Shown piece by piece: positions 11,001-22,111 of a DNA stretch of 64,000 nucleotides (position 1 is its first letter; every line of letters starts with the position of its first letter). Source of the DNA: Pseudo-nitzschia pungens (lineage: Eukaryota; Bacillariophyta; Bacillariophyceae; Bacillariales; Bacillariaceae); contig CM074766.1 of the NCBI GenBank assembly GCA_037355855.1, positions 1,612,001 through 1,676,000 on the forward strand. Direction: 5' to 3'. Under the pieces are notes generated by a model. It did no database searches and was not told the origin of the DNA. It saw only the letters and a program-made list of their open reading frames with translations. The position numbers and the translations under genes were made by a program.

Positions 11001-14000
11001 ATGAGCGGATTCTTGCCCGATTTGGCCAATTGGGCTTTGGGAGGTGGCGCGGGAGACGAGAATAACAGCGACGACGGAGAAGAAGGATCTGATACTGCTC
11101 CTCCTCCTGAACCGGCCATTACCGAAGCTGATATGCGGGCGCGTCGATTGGCGCGAATGGAAGCCCATGCAGCGAAATCAACAACAGCAAGATCCCCAAC
11201 CTATGGAAGTCGACACAACTCCCTCACCTGCTCCCGTCGAAGATCCGATTCCGCCGAAGGAAACGACTACCCCTATGCAAACTGATGCAACCTCGCCAGT
11301 AGCCAAAAAAGCCAAGGGTGAATCTGCTCCAGTTTCGGATTCTAAACCCAGGGCCAAACCGTCGACTCCAATGGATCCCGCCAGAAAGATCCAGCGGAAA
11401 ACGGAGCTTTTGATCAAAAAGGTTCTTCAGCTCACCTGGACCAAGAGCCCCTCTGAGAAACAAACCCGTGATCCTGCCTGTATGCATATTCGAGTTGGAC
11501 GATGTCTCAGAATCCGGCGTTCCAGCCATCGACGAGCTTTTGGCCAACCGCCTGTCGTTGCCTCCAAGCAAGCTCCAGGAAACTTCTCCAGCACAGAAAC
11601 CGTTCATTATGTACCTAGCAACTGTCCATCGCAGAGCAGCCGAAGAGGCCAAGACCCTAAGACAGCAACAAAAAGAATCCAATGCTCCCCTCTTGGAAAT
11701 GCTTGAATCCATACAGACCCAGGTTGTGTCCTACGCGTCGAGTGGCCTCATGATACCAGAAGTGTTTGAGCAGGCGTCCGGCTCTAGAGAGCAACTCCTT
11801 TACGCCATGATTGAAACTTGTGGCGGAGGAGATCCCCTGAGGGCGCTGACGTACGGAGTCCGAACTGGAAAACCGGCTTCGAGTTTTTACCATCAACTCT
11901 GCGATGAACTTCATGACCAGGATCCTTCGTCTTTCGAAGAAGTTGTATCTGGGCTTGTCACAAAGGTCGGGGACAGCCTCAAAAAGTGTGAACATATCGA
12001 TTCCACCGTTACCGTATCTTGTGAGCAAGGAGTCGCTGCCTCAACTATAAGTTGCGGTCCCACCCAGCTCCTTTCGGCCCTCCAGGCCATATGTGGTCAC
12101 AAAAAGGTCGCTACAGTGGTCGCCAGCGGTCCCGGGTTCTTGCTTCCATCTCCGGGTACACCTGCTGCAAGCGAGACCATTCGTCCACCTATGCCGGCTG
12201 GGGCCGATATCTTTCGAATGTTGGCGGGAGCTGGAACTAGCGGTCGTCGACCATATAAAAAACGAAGCGGGGTGGGTTTGGAAGAACACACGCTATTGGG
12301 ATCTGTGTTTAAAATTTCGACACCACGCAACAACAACCCAGCTTTTTCGTCGGTCGATTTGCTTCGACAATCTCAGAGTACTCTAGACGGAATATTACAA
12401 TCTCAACGGCGGCAAATCAAAGTGTATCAGACTATTTGCAACCAATTAGTCATGGCTTTCGTAAATGCAGGGAAAAATCCCCGCAATAAACTCTTTCAGT
12501 GGTTTACCGATTGCCAGCTGGTCAATCCGGGGGCAAACGCGATGCGCCCTGACTACCAGAGCAAAGTTTCGAGCCCAGCCTTGTTGCTCAATGTTACTGT
12601 TGCATTGCTCAAGCTTTGCGAACCGTTTATGTCGGCGGAAGCCAAACACGGATTGATCGATCCATTGTTTGTGCTGAGCGCCAACGACAACCGCGGTCTC
12701 TTTCCTGCACGAAGTGATGGAGGTGGCGACGATGCCCTGCCGCGTTTAGGTGATCAAGGTGACGATAGTAGTGATCAGGATCTTTCTTCAATTCCTCCTT
12801 ACAAACCAAAAAACGCTTTTATTCCCCAGTGTTTCTTCTATACAGCAAGATCCCTCGACCTTGGCATTGTGCCGCTACTGAGTCAGCATGAAAGTCTTTT
12901 GAGGCATTTATCTCACCGACACTGGGAGCTGAACAACAGCAACACGGACTTTTCTAGTGATCCTCAGTTTCGAATGCTGTTGTCCAGGCAAAAATCCCAC
13001 GAGGTCCCTCTCTTTCAAGAAGAAATGGTTGTTGATACTCTTCGCTTTTGCGATTTGATGGCGAAGATATTGTACCAAATGGACAAGGAACAGGTCTTTA
13101 GGAAGATGCCCGAGCACTTTGTCGATAACCTCTGTGATATCTTGATGGGAATTGCCAAAATGCAGCCTAAATTATTAAGGGGTTTGCAGTTCAAGCACGT
13201 GTTTTTGCTGATGGTCAAACTCTTGAGTCCAAGATATGCTAACATGATCCGCAATTACAACCTTCGGGCAATGCTTGGTGACGTTCTGTATGAGTTGTAT
13301 TTACCCACCGATGGAGAGCGCACCGGGCGCCGAAGAGACGTTCCAGAGAGCATTTCCCTGGATCCTTCCAATGGTGGCCAGTCCTACTTGCTGTCTGACG
13401 AATCTGCGCAAGAGTCCCTTGCGCCTTCTCTTCTCCTCTTGTACGGAGAAGTGGAATACACGGGGCACTATGAAAAAATGTCCCACAGGGCAAAAATTTC
13501 TTCTCTCCTCAAATACTTGTGGGATTCCAAAGAACATAGACCTGCTTTTCAGAAGATTACCCAAAACAAAGATTCCTTTATCAAGTTTGCCAATGGCATT
13601 ATCAATGAAACCAACCAACTTATCTCTACCGTTATGACAAAACTGCCAGAGATCAAGACCGCCCAGGAGCAAATGGCGGATCCTGCTGCATGGGGGCGTT
13701 TGACCGAAGAAGAACAGTCCGACGCAACCAGCCGTTTGGACGACAACGAGCGGGAGGTAAAGAGTGCTCTTCCTCTTTGTAACAAGACGATGCAAATGTT
13801 TCGCTATCTCAACACAGATCCTGCCATTCGGGATCTCTTTTTGCTCCCTGAGTTGTGTCCTCGATTGGTCAATATGTTGATTCATGTGCTGGGAAAACTA
13901 GTAGGTTCCAAGGGGGTTGAGTTGAAGGTAGGTAGGGTACTGGATCGGGCTAGTTATTCGGAACGATCTGCCAAACGACCTGATGAAGAAGGTGTTGAAC

Positions 14001-14613
14001 ACTGAAGTTCATAAAAATGCATGACAAGTTCGACTCAGAAACTTTTCAGAACCGTCGAGTCAACTCACAAATGTTGTATGCACGTTAATGCTACCCTTGA
14101 CTATTCTATACACAGGTAAAGGACCCAGAACAGTACGAATTCCGCCCCAAGGAAATGTTACGTGATTTGTGTGCAATTTTTGCTCTTTTCGCCTCGGCTT
14201 CTGAATTTCAGCAACAATGCGCCAAAAATGATTGCAATCCCAGCATACTAAGAGAGGCTGTGAAGACTTGCCAAAAGTTCAACCTTCTAACTGGAGAATC
14301 CATCGTGGCGTTTGAGGCTCTGCCCAATCTAGTAGAGCAAGCCCTTAGCGCAGTAGCCGACGATGAAGCTCTGGTGGCAGACGCTCCGGACGAATTCCAA
14401 TGCGCTATTATGTCGACATTTATGATTGATCCTGTCATTCTTCCAAGTGGTCACATCGTGGATCGGGCCACGATTACGCAGCATCTATTGAACGATCCAA
14501 TCGACCCCTTCAATCGGGAACCCATGACCATTGACGACATCAAGCCGGCTGCAGAACTCAAGGCCAAGATGGATGCGTGGGTTCATGAGAAGCGCGCGGC
14601 CCGAGGAAAGTAA
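11001..14613 (+). CDS. UFD2: Ubiquitin conjugation factor E4 (UFD2/UBE4 type), U-box; two apparent frame breaks
   Basis: An E4/E3 ubiquitin ligase that extends ubiquitin chains in the Cdc48/p97 degradation pathway. The Ufd2P core runs through most of exon 1 (11001-13927). A 188-nt GT-AG intron follows, and exon 2 (14116-14613) carries the end of the core (VKDPEQYEFRPKEML) and the C-terminal U-box (DEFQCAIMSTFMIDPVILPSG), about residues 1067-1140. The N-terminal RRLARMEAHAA resembles the conserved RxKRLARL start of the family. Exon 1 needs two frame corrections: one extra A in GCGAAATCAAC (about 11178), and one extra base in ACAAACCCGTG (about 11465). With these removed, exon 1 is exactly in phase with exon 2 and the protein is about 1140 residues, a normal family length. 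The residues on both sides of each break are plausible, so a base-level error or allele is likelier than a dead gene. Confidence 0.9.
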
Positions 14614-15046
14614 AGAATCTAGGGTCTCGAGAAAAGCGAAGACAAACTGCTGAGAGGAGCAGAAGCCGAATTAATAATGCAGAGGAAGCATGTGATCCTT
14701 GTCACCAAACAAGCCGGTCTGATCTACGATTCCATTGCTATCCGATCTCAAGCACCGATGCACGAACGGCAAGCAGCGACAACATGCAATGCAGTACAGT
14801 ACAATGCGCAAAACGGAAGGAAGGCAAACAGATTTGAGTTTTCTGATTGTTTCAATCTCATAATCTTGCATTATCATTTCATTCTAATAGAAAAAAATAA
14901 TGACCTTTTTCTCGTTTGGTTGTATGTGCTGTTTTTGTTGATGCAAATGGTTGGTCGTTCGTTCCGACAGCGAAATCGTACGGAGGAAACAAAATCGTGA
15001 ATGCAGACACATTGATACTCTCAGCGTTTGGTCACAGCTTCACTCC
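14614..15046. other. Convergent intergenic region
   Basis: The 3' flanks of the E4 gene and the small minus-strand gene. A 107-codon frame (14677-15000) reads a hydrophobic stretch but has no recognisable pattern and lies where 3' UTR is expected, so I do not call it. Confidence 0.35.
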
Positions 15047-15400
15047 TCAATTCTTCTTGATCGAAGGATCTCGGCTTCTGAGATTGTAACGGCAGCATTT
15101 GGGTTCATCGAAAGCTTCCTTGGAGGTTGATCTCGAGTTCTTCTGATTCGTTCCCTTTGCTTCAGTGTGAGTGGCATCTCGATCCAAATCTTCGTCGTTC
15201 TCCATGCCAACGCTGCGCCTCTGATGAATTTCCCACAATTCTTCACCGATAGAGGAGGAGCGGCGCTTGCGCGGCAAATGATCGTGGTCGTCTTCTTCTT
15301 CACGCAATCGCCGGAGATGAACCAGATAGAGTTCTTCGCCCGCGGTTGTCGTGTGCTTGTCCGCTGTAGATGCTTCCACTGAAGAGTTCATAGTCGTCAT
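15047..15400 (-). CDS. Small charged protein with duplicated GEEL-x-H-x-RR motif
   Basis: An unrecognised protein of 117 residues. It shows an internal duplication: GEELYLVHLRR and, about 29 residues later, GEELWEIHQRR. The two are separated by an acidic/basic stretch (REEEDDHDH then RKRRSSS) that could include a nuclear localisation signal. The C-terminus is Lys/Arg-rich (CCRYNLRSRDPSIKKN). The duplicated motif, conserved between the copies at both the acidic and the basic positions, argues for a real protein and perhaps a peptide that docks twice on a partner. The ATG at 15400 is chosen because the upstream extension starts only at GTG (15472). Function unknown. Confidence 0.5.
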   Translation of the reverse strand: MTTMNSSVEASTADKHTTTAGEELYLVHLRRLREEEDDHDHLPRKRRSSSIGEELWEIHQRRSVGMENDEDLDRDATHTEAKGTNQKNSRSTSKEAFDEPKCCRYNLRSRDPSIKKN

Positions 15401-16973
15401 GACTGTATCGCCAAACTTATGTTGATGTAGCTTTATGCTGGCTCTTGTTCGTTGATAACTTGTTGCTTTCACATACCCTTGATGCTCTTACCAAAAAATA
15501 CTAGTAATGTCACATCTACGGAACACTAAATACCCTTTCCTGTAACAATTTTTTATCTTTGTTCTTTCTTCAGCGATCTTTGACACCGATCAAATCAGAC
15601 ATCAGACGCTTCTTACCGGCATGGTTATCAAGTACGCACGGTGGGTGAAAGGTCCGATGAAGAAGTAAGGTTACAAGTACGAAGTAATGACTAATTTCAG
15701 CAGGGGCATATCGTAATTACGGTAACTTATGGTAAACCTTAACTAATGGTAACCTTAACCTTACCGTGCCGTAAAATCTGATGCCAGATCCCAAATTCCG
15801 AATTTAGGTCGATTGATTCGGTGCTCTACATACCTCTTAAGAATATGAAGGTACGTATGTATCGACGACGACGACTAATTTTTCTGAACATGCGAAAAGC
15901 ACGTGCAGAGCGAGTGTACGTAAGAGCACTTCACACTTGTAAGTCTGGAAAACAATCCGTCGAACACGACGCTCGACTGTGAAATACAGGAAGGTAATGA
16001 AGTAACTTTTTCGTAACAGGTTTGGCTTATTGCATACTGTACGAAGTACGTAGTATACTGTAAGACTTACCACTTTCACTAATTAAGGTCTTACTTGTGG
16101 AGTGATACAGCATCTTTACCGTACTATCATACGAAGCACATGAAATCAGTCAAAGGATACCCCAAAAATTTTAATCATACAAGAATCGAATGAATCAATC
16201 AATCATCATCTCGATTCATCGGAACGTGTCACTTCACACGCAAACACGGCAATTGTCGGAGGGAGTTTCTGCTGGTGTGCGCGTGTCGTGTCACACCCTT
16301 TTTAATAATGACCTGCATTTGTTCCTACTTTTTCTATACTACAAAGTTCCTAACCGCTGTCCTCAAGTCCACGTAGAAATTAGTACATTGAGGCGTAGAA
16401 CCAACGGACAGCTGTTAGGAATTTTGTAGTATTTGTATCCCGGGTAAGATTTTACGTGTACGTACACCCAGCAGATATGAATATTGTGGTAATGAAGTAC
16501 TGTACTTCGTACGTAGTAATTACTCGTACCAGATAGAAGTAATTTGTGACATTTCGGTTATCTATCCGTTGTTGGTCGGCCGTCGTATTTTAAATCTCGA
16601 CTGACTCGTGCGGAGTGGGGAATCGGATATGGCGCCGAGATTTGGTCGGAGTGCCGTTGAGTTGCGGCGGGGTGGGATGGAACAGTATGGAATTAACTTG
16701 CGACCTCGACTAAATTCGAAAATATTGTTTTTATTACATGGGATCGATCATTCAGAGGAAACCTTTTTGACAAGAAAGCCATTTTTTACGTGAACTATCG
16801 ACAGATTGAGATTCACTATTATTATTATTATAATTAATTTTTGCTTTGTTGACCGGAAATCCAAGTTGATGTTGCCATCGTGCCGTAGTGTTGAACTCCA
16901 CCAAAATGGTGGTCACAAGAGACAAAGAGCGAGGGAGTCAGCTCTGGGGACTTCTCCAAACGTTTCGTTGGCG
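15401..16973. other. Divergent intergenic region with a MITE and motif cluster
   Basis: About 1.6 kb without a supported gene. It has a dense cluster of GTAAGGTTAC-like words (15665-15674, 15719-15770), the second hairpin element (16339-16429), and TACGTA/ACTTCGTAC-rich runs near 16040 and 16500. The ATT repeat around 16815-16845 lies just before the serine protease gene. Confidence 0.5.
16339..16429 (+). mobile_element. TA-flanked 91-bp hairpin element, copy 2 (MITE-like)
   Basis: Same length, ends (CTACAAAGTTCCTAAC at left; CTACAAAATTCCTAACAGC on the other strand at right) and orientation as the copy at 10394, but more diverged in the stem (GTCCTCAAGTCC against GTCCGTTGGTTC). The loop keeps CGTAGAAATT and TTGAGG. 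Flanking TA at 16337-16338 and 16430-16431. The lower arm pairing suggests an older insertion. Confidence 0.78.
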
Positions 16974-18491
16974 ATGATCTATTTCATTCTACTTGCAGTG
17001 GTTTCGTTTGATGTTGCTGTTCTTGCTGGGGATTCTAATGGCAGGCCAAAGCGGAAGATTCGAAACCACAACCGGGATCTCCTTATCAATGGCGACCCCG
17101 TTCGATTGTCCGAGCATCAATTCTTTGTCAGATCCTGGCCGGACAACAGTTACCTGACGAGTGATGTTCTTTGCGGTGCCTCTCTGATCCATTCCGACAT
17201 GATACTTACTGCTGCCCATTGCCAGGGCGCGTTCAACTACGGGGCCATGGCCTACAACCCCTCCTCTGGAAAAATGGATCAATTCAAAACAGTTGATCTG
17301 CAGATTGCCTACCCCGACTATTACGAATCTGACTCGATAAACTACGATATTATGGTCATGAGGCTTTCATCCCCGATTAGAGATATCCAACCCGTTGTCA
17401 TCAATTACGATCCAGACTTTCCGATTCGACGGAACGAAAAACTGGAAGAGGCATCCACTTCGTTCGCCGTCTTGGAAGGCCTCGGACTTGGAATCACCGA
17501 AACCGGAAACGTAGCAGATGGTCTAGAAGTTGGCCTCTTTTCTGCCCTTACAAACGACCAGTGTTACGATAGGCTTGGGTCCAACACCAATGCTATCGTT
17601 GCAGAAGACATTTTGTGCGCGGACCCGTCCTCCGATGAGAGCATCTGTCTCGGGGATAGCGGAGGTCCACTCACCGCGCGAGTCCAAGTCGAGATTTCAG
17701 GCTCCGATGGTGTCGATACTCCTTGGGGGGACTCGTTTGTGATGAATGTACCTGTCCAGGTGGGTGTAATCAGCTTTGGAAATGATTGCCAGAGCGACTA
17801 CATTCCGGATGGTTTTACGCGAGTCAGTTTTTTTGCGAACTGGATTACAACGCAAATCTGCAAGTACTCGAACGATCCCCCTCCTGAATGTTCTGATTAC
17901 TTCGAATCGCAGGACTATCTGACCTTTCAAGCCGAGCAAGACCCACGCGGGGATGTTCTTCCCGGCAGAGCGAGGATAACCCTCGACTTTCAGCACGATT
18001 TTCTGGCTGAGGAGACGGTCTTTGTCATTCGCGACAAGAAAGGCGCTGTCGAATATGTCGGCCCGCAATACGTACCCAAGAGGGGAGAGCGCGTCAGCAG
18101 CAACTTTTTTCTGGACGCTCCGGGAAAATATACTCTTGAAATCCTTGATTCCGGTGGCAACGGCTTGAATAATCCAAATTACATCAACCCCGATTATACA
18201 CCTGGATCCTGGAGTATTTCTGCCGAATACAGCCATGGAGGTCGGTTGGAATCCATTGCCACTGGAGACTCTCAATTTGAGTTTTCTCATACGATTGATT
18301 TTGAACTTCCAGATGCAAGTGAGATCCCTGCGGCTAGGATAGAGAAGACAACGATTGCCCCCACCGCTTCTCCTACAGAAGGCACGACGCAGAAAACCAC
18401 CTTGTCATCTTCGTCGTTCTCTTCGGTGCCCAAACCTATTCACAGTGCATTGAATCTCTTCGGTTTGGCCCTATTCTTTTGCTTTTTCTAG
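16974..18491 (+). CDS. Secreted S1-family serine protease, probably GPI-anchored
   Basis: A chymotrypsin-fold endopeptidase of 505 residues. The signal peptide is MIYFILLAVVSFDVAVLAGD. The triad is H82 in TAAHC, D125 in YDIMVMRL and S229 in GDSGGPL. The residue six before the catalytic Ser (S1 pocket base, position 189 in chymotrypsin numbering) reads as Ser, so specificity is more likely chymotrypsin-like than trypsin-like; this is inference. Residues from about 310 form a second region with LEILDSGGNGLNN and SWSISAEY, resembling a beta-rich module of diatom secreted proteins. A Ser/Thr-rich stretch and a final hydrophobic tail (LFGLALFFCFF) look like a GPI-attachment signal. The frame is open upstream to 16806 (TTG) and another ATG lies at 16869, but only the ATG at 16974 places the hydrophobic signal at the N-terminus. 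Confidence 0.88.
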   Translation: MIYFILLAVVSFDVAVLAGDSNGRPKRKIRNHNRDLLINGDPVRLSEHQFFVRSWPDNSYLTSDVLCGASLIHSDMILTAAHCQGAFNYGAMAYNPSSGKMDQFKTVDLQIAYPDYYESDSINYDIMVMRLSSPIRDIQPVVINYDPDFPIRRNEKLEEASTSFAVLEGLGLGITETGNVADGLEVGLFSALTNDQCYDRLGSNTNAIVAEDILCADPSSDESICLGDSGGPLTARVQVEISGSDGVDTPWGDSFVMNVPVQVGVISFGNDCQSDYIPDGFTRVSFFANWITTQICKYSNDPPPECSDYFESQDYLTFQAEQDPRGDVLPGRARITLDFQHDFLAEETVFVIRDKKGAVEYVGPQYVPKRGERVSSNFFLDAPGKYTLEILDSGGNGLNNPNYINPDYTPGSWSISAEYSHGGRLESIATGDSQFEFSHTIDFELPDASEIPAARIEKTTIAPTASPTEGTTQKTTLSSSSFSSVPKPIHSALNLFGLALFFCFF

Positions 18492-18926
18492 AGATTCGAC
18501 TGATCAAATCAGGTAGCTTACAACTTCAGAGATTGAACTGTTAACGATCGCGAGTCATACAATCACACATTGACGGGTGGTATTTCTAATGAAAAAATGT
18601 TACACAATCTACATTCCAGAGGAAGAACAACTTGTATGGGATAAAAACCGCCGAAAGATTGATATATACTTACATAGAACTATAAATTGGGAACTTTATA
18701 AATCCTTCCGTCTTTTTGTAGATACATATAGTTGGATCGAAGTGACAACGGATCCGAGCGTCGCCACAAATGCGTCATTATTTTGGAGTAAGATATAATT
18801 TCGTTCCGGCACGAGTAAATGTATTCTAAATCAATGTAACAAAAATAAATGGGTAGGAGCATTGAATCGTTTTCTGCTGTCCTTACTATTACTGAAGGAA
18901 AAAATGGCGCACGTTGTTTCCAACCA
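18492..18926. other. Convergent intergenic region
   Basis: AT-rich, lying between the protease and the plastid protein gene. A 73-codon open frame at 18577-18798 lacks recognisable features. The AATAAA-like word near 18843 could be a polyadenylation signal on either strand. Confidence 0.35.
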
Positions 18927-19762
18927 TTAGCCGAAGGAAGTTTCTTCGCCTAGCTTCAATCGGCCACCATCGTAAACACAGTAGAATCCAGTGGACGGAT
19001 CGGGGCGACCTTCAAAGCCAATCAGTTTTTCAAATCCATCCAATACCTCCACCGTATCCATGCTAGACTTGTCGACAGTCTTCCACTCAGTGGTCTCCTT
19101 GTCATCACTTGAGCTGTATCCCCATTCGAGCGTTTTCTTACTTGAAAGTTGGATCGGGTACAGGCGCTTTGCATGCTTTTCGTGCAGAGATAGGGCGCCA
19201 AGATCATTTCAATCACGTTTTGATTCATAGTTTGTAAGCGCAAAGGAAACAGGTTAGAATGCTGTCAGTCACATGGAACAATGGGACTATCGCCGAAAAA
19301 AATTGATGTCAACAAAGTAGGTGCGTCGGGTGTCATCTGCATGACACTTACCTCAGCGATAATGGCACGCTGCCGAAAGACAGCGGCCTCCGTATACTTG
19401 TTGTCTTTGCTCTTAACTCGACCCACTACGAGCCACTCGTCAGAATCTTCGTCTTTGATTCGAACAGCAACTTGGATCTTTGGTTCTCGCTTGAAGTCCG
19501 AGTATCTGTCCCATTGCTGTTTTGGCTTCAGTTTTGTTTCCGTGGTTTTCTTTTGTTTCTTGCCTCCTGTTTGCTTGCCCATGCCACCACCGCCGAAACC
19601 TCCAGCGTGTAGGCAGGTTGTGATCGACGCCTCAGGTGTCGTTGATGTTGTTTGAACGCGTTTGCTTTGCCTAACAGGAACGAATCCCATTACGGAGCAA
19701 CAGGAAATCACCGATACCCCTAACGCTACAACAATCTTCATCTTCAGAGAATGTGCACTCAT
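18927..19762 (-). CDS. Plastid-targeted protein, tentatively HHL1-like
   Basis: Two exons, 19762-19352 and 19175-18927, joined in phase 0 through a 176-nt GT-AG intron, give 219 residues. The N-terminus (MKIVVALGVSVISCCSVMGFVPVRQS) is a signal peptide followed by Phe at the predicted cleavage site and a Ser/Thr/Arg-rich stretch, the pattern of a diatom plastid presequence. A Gly/Lys-rich linker (GGFGGGGMGKQTGGKK) precedes a conserved-looking core (IQVAVRIKDEDSDEWLVVGR, then RAIIAEHAKRLYPIQL, EWGY and a C-terminal GFEGRPDPSTGFYCVYDGGR). The core reminds me of the plant HHL1 protein, which acts in photosystem II protection, but I rate that name as weak. The splice choice is fixed by the in-frame stop just before the acceptor. 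Confidence 0.75.
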
Positions 19763-22111
19763 TGTCGTTTTTTTTGCAAGTCAGTATGAGCTTTTTGCTT
19801 CAGTTTCCGACCTCACAGGATCTGCCTTTGACTTCCGATACCAAACCAAAAAATACCAGGTTCTGATTCGATCGGTTTCAACGAAAAGTAGTTGTGTCAC
19901 TTCGTACTCGTATTGATTTCATCCTATTGATTTTCATTTGAGCTACCCCACCTCTCAACTCCCCGAAAGAGCAATGAACCAATAATTCTTCCTTAATTTT
20001 TGACGCATCATCCCCACCGGCAGGACAAGTGTAAAAAATAGAAGTAATCATACGAATCATTAGGAGTGACGGCAACAGGATGTCGTGGTGCGAGATTTCC
20101 CTTCTTCACTGTTTGATGAAAGAAAACAAACAAAATCAGCATCCTGATGGAAAGAAACGTTCGTAACGGTTGGTACAGATACGCAGAGTGGGAAACCACT
20201 GACGTTTTTCCTGACTGGCCATCAGCTGAGTTCTCAAGGTTTTGTTTTCTACTTCTAGATACGAAGTTAATAGCACAGGATACCAGTAACCTTTCCGGTA
20301 AGTAAGTTACCATACCGTATGATTCTATGGGTGCGTCTTTTGAGGAGGGGGGTTCGAAAGATTCTGTGAACATTATTTTTTTACTTCGTAACTTTTCTTT
20401 GGGGGAGAAAGTAAGATACTCTCAAGAACAAAAATGAAGCATGTTTTAGTGATAGATTGTTGCCTCACTATCTGACCAAATACCTCACCCAGCAAAGGAA
20501 AACTCCTCAAAGCAAGTTCACAACTTCTTACTCTCAAAGAGTATAAACTGACTGTTTGCAACAAGAACCCCTGTTGAAATTGGTGACTTGTTCTTACATC
20601 CACAGCTTTGGCCACCCTAAGCATCGCTTCATACTGCTAGGAGTAGTAGTACTATTTCTACTAGTACTACTACTAGTAGTACTATGACACCAAAGTCAAC
20701 CAGCATGGTGATGGTGGCTAGTAGTAGTATGCTCTAGTACTGTACTACTACTAAGCGCAGTTTTAATTGGGTGCTCGACGATTTACAGCTGTCAACAAAT
20801 AATACTAGTATCTTTCAAGAATAACATCCCGAAAAGCTCTATTGTTCTGGTGACCTTCTCCATTTAAATACACACACCAGAACCCAACAAATCAATTGTT
20901 TTTGTTCTGTAGAAAATTAAAGAGAAGGGAGTTCTTTGCTAGCATCTCGAGAAGCTGAAAGAGAATTGACAATGAGCTATTTTTTGTTTTGAAATGATGC
21001 GGAATCGAAGATATTTTTTAACATCATCTCAATCCAACACTACTTTTGGTGCAACTTGGATAACTACCACATCGGTTAACACCAGCACCAAATAATGCTG
21101 CTGCAAGAAGAATCGGATGTTTAATACTGCATGATACCACTACGTCTAATTACTACTAGTACCGTACAAGACAAAGATCCGGTGGTGCTGTTCTGAGACA
21201 AGCTTGGAATTACGTTCTTCATCGTCATTTTTTAGATACATATTGAATATGATGCGAATTACAGTAGTAGTTTCCATAAGACACGACACATCCCTCCTTC
21301 TGCACAGCAATAACCTTAGTTGGAGTTGATCAGGAACTCCCGTCTTTCGTTACTAATCTTAGATGACTGGCTCACGAACAAAATGATGATGAGAGAGGAA
21401 AAGATCTCAATTTTTTCATTTCACAGCCAAAAAGAACTTTCTCCAGTACTAAAAAACATTGTTTTCGGAGAAAAATGATGACTTTTCAAAAAAGCCCATT
21501 GGGTATGCTCTTTTTACTTGTAGTAGTGGCAGCATTAGTATCTCGTACAGAGATCTTCTAGATTTATAAACAGATAGGCCTCAAGTCGACTTAACAGGAA
21601 ATTTCCTGACAGCTCCACGAGACGACGACATTTTGGTGACCAAAGGGAGAGGGTTTAAATGTTTAACATGGTGACGGTCGAATACCGGTACGCAGTGTAA
21701 CACAGCTACTTTCCTCGCTCTAGACCAGGTAAGAGAAATATCAAGACAGAAACCAGTAGCAGATGCGATTGCCAAAATAGAAAGAAAGAAATACACTCGG
21801 GCTGTCAAACAAACCGCATTCGACTTGACCACGACTTGGAGATTTGATGACCAGAACATCGAGATTGATGAGAGAGTCTATTATTTTCGAAAAAGAAGAG
21901 AGGAGTCGTGTTCTCTTTTCCTTCCATCCCATTCGGTGTCGAGGTAGCAAAGCCGCATCTCCAACGCTGTGTCGAAACTATTTTAGTGGCTTTCACTTAT
22001 TTTCAATTCGTTCTGCGTTTAACTTTGATGGTAGCATTCAGGAAAAAGGGAAGGTTGCAATTCCCCTTCAAGAGCTCTCTACAACTGATCAGCATTAGTG
22101 AAGACGGAACG
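19763..22111. other. Gene-poor stretch with trinucleotide palindromes
   Basis: 2.3 kb without any reading frame I can support, unusually long for this window. It contains a cluster of TAG/CTA trinucleotide repeats with short perfect palindromes (20641-20755). The remainder is AT-rich and non-repetitive to the eye. It is upstream of both flanking genes, so it may hold regulatory DNA, a non-coding RNA gene or a gene with very short exons that I could not detect. Confidence 0.45.
20641..20755. repeat. TAG/CTA trinucleotide repeats forming hairpins
   Basis: GTAGTAGTACTA is followed after TTTC and CTAC by its complement, and AGTACTACTACTAGTAGTACT is itself a near-perfect palindrome. Similar tracts recur at 20718-20755 (GCTAGTAGTAGTATG, TACTGTACTACTACTAAG). 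Probably a microsatellite-derived region. Confidence 0.7.

Noticed and set aside
11001..14005. Tiny introns at the two UFD2 frame breaks
   Set aside because: No GT-AG pair near either break leaves the conserved segments intact, and the available pairs would give introns of 27-45 nt, far below the 95-nt minimum seen here.
14677..15000. 107-codon open frame after the E4 ubiquitin ligase
   Set aside because: Lies in the expected 3' UTR and has no recognisable domain.
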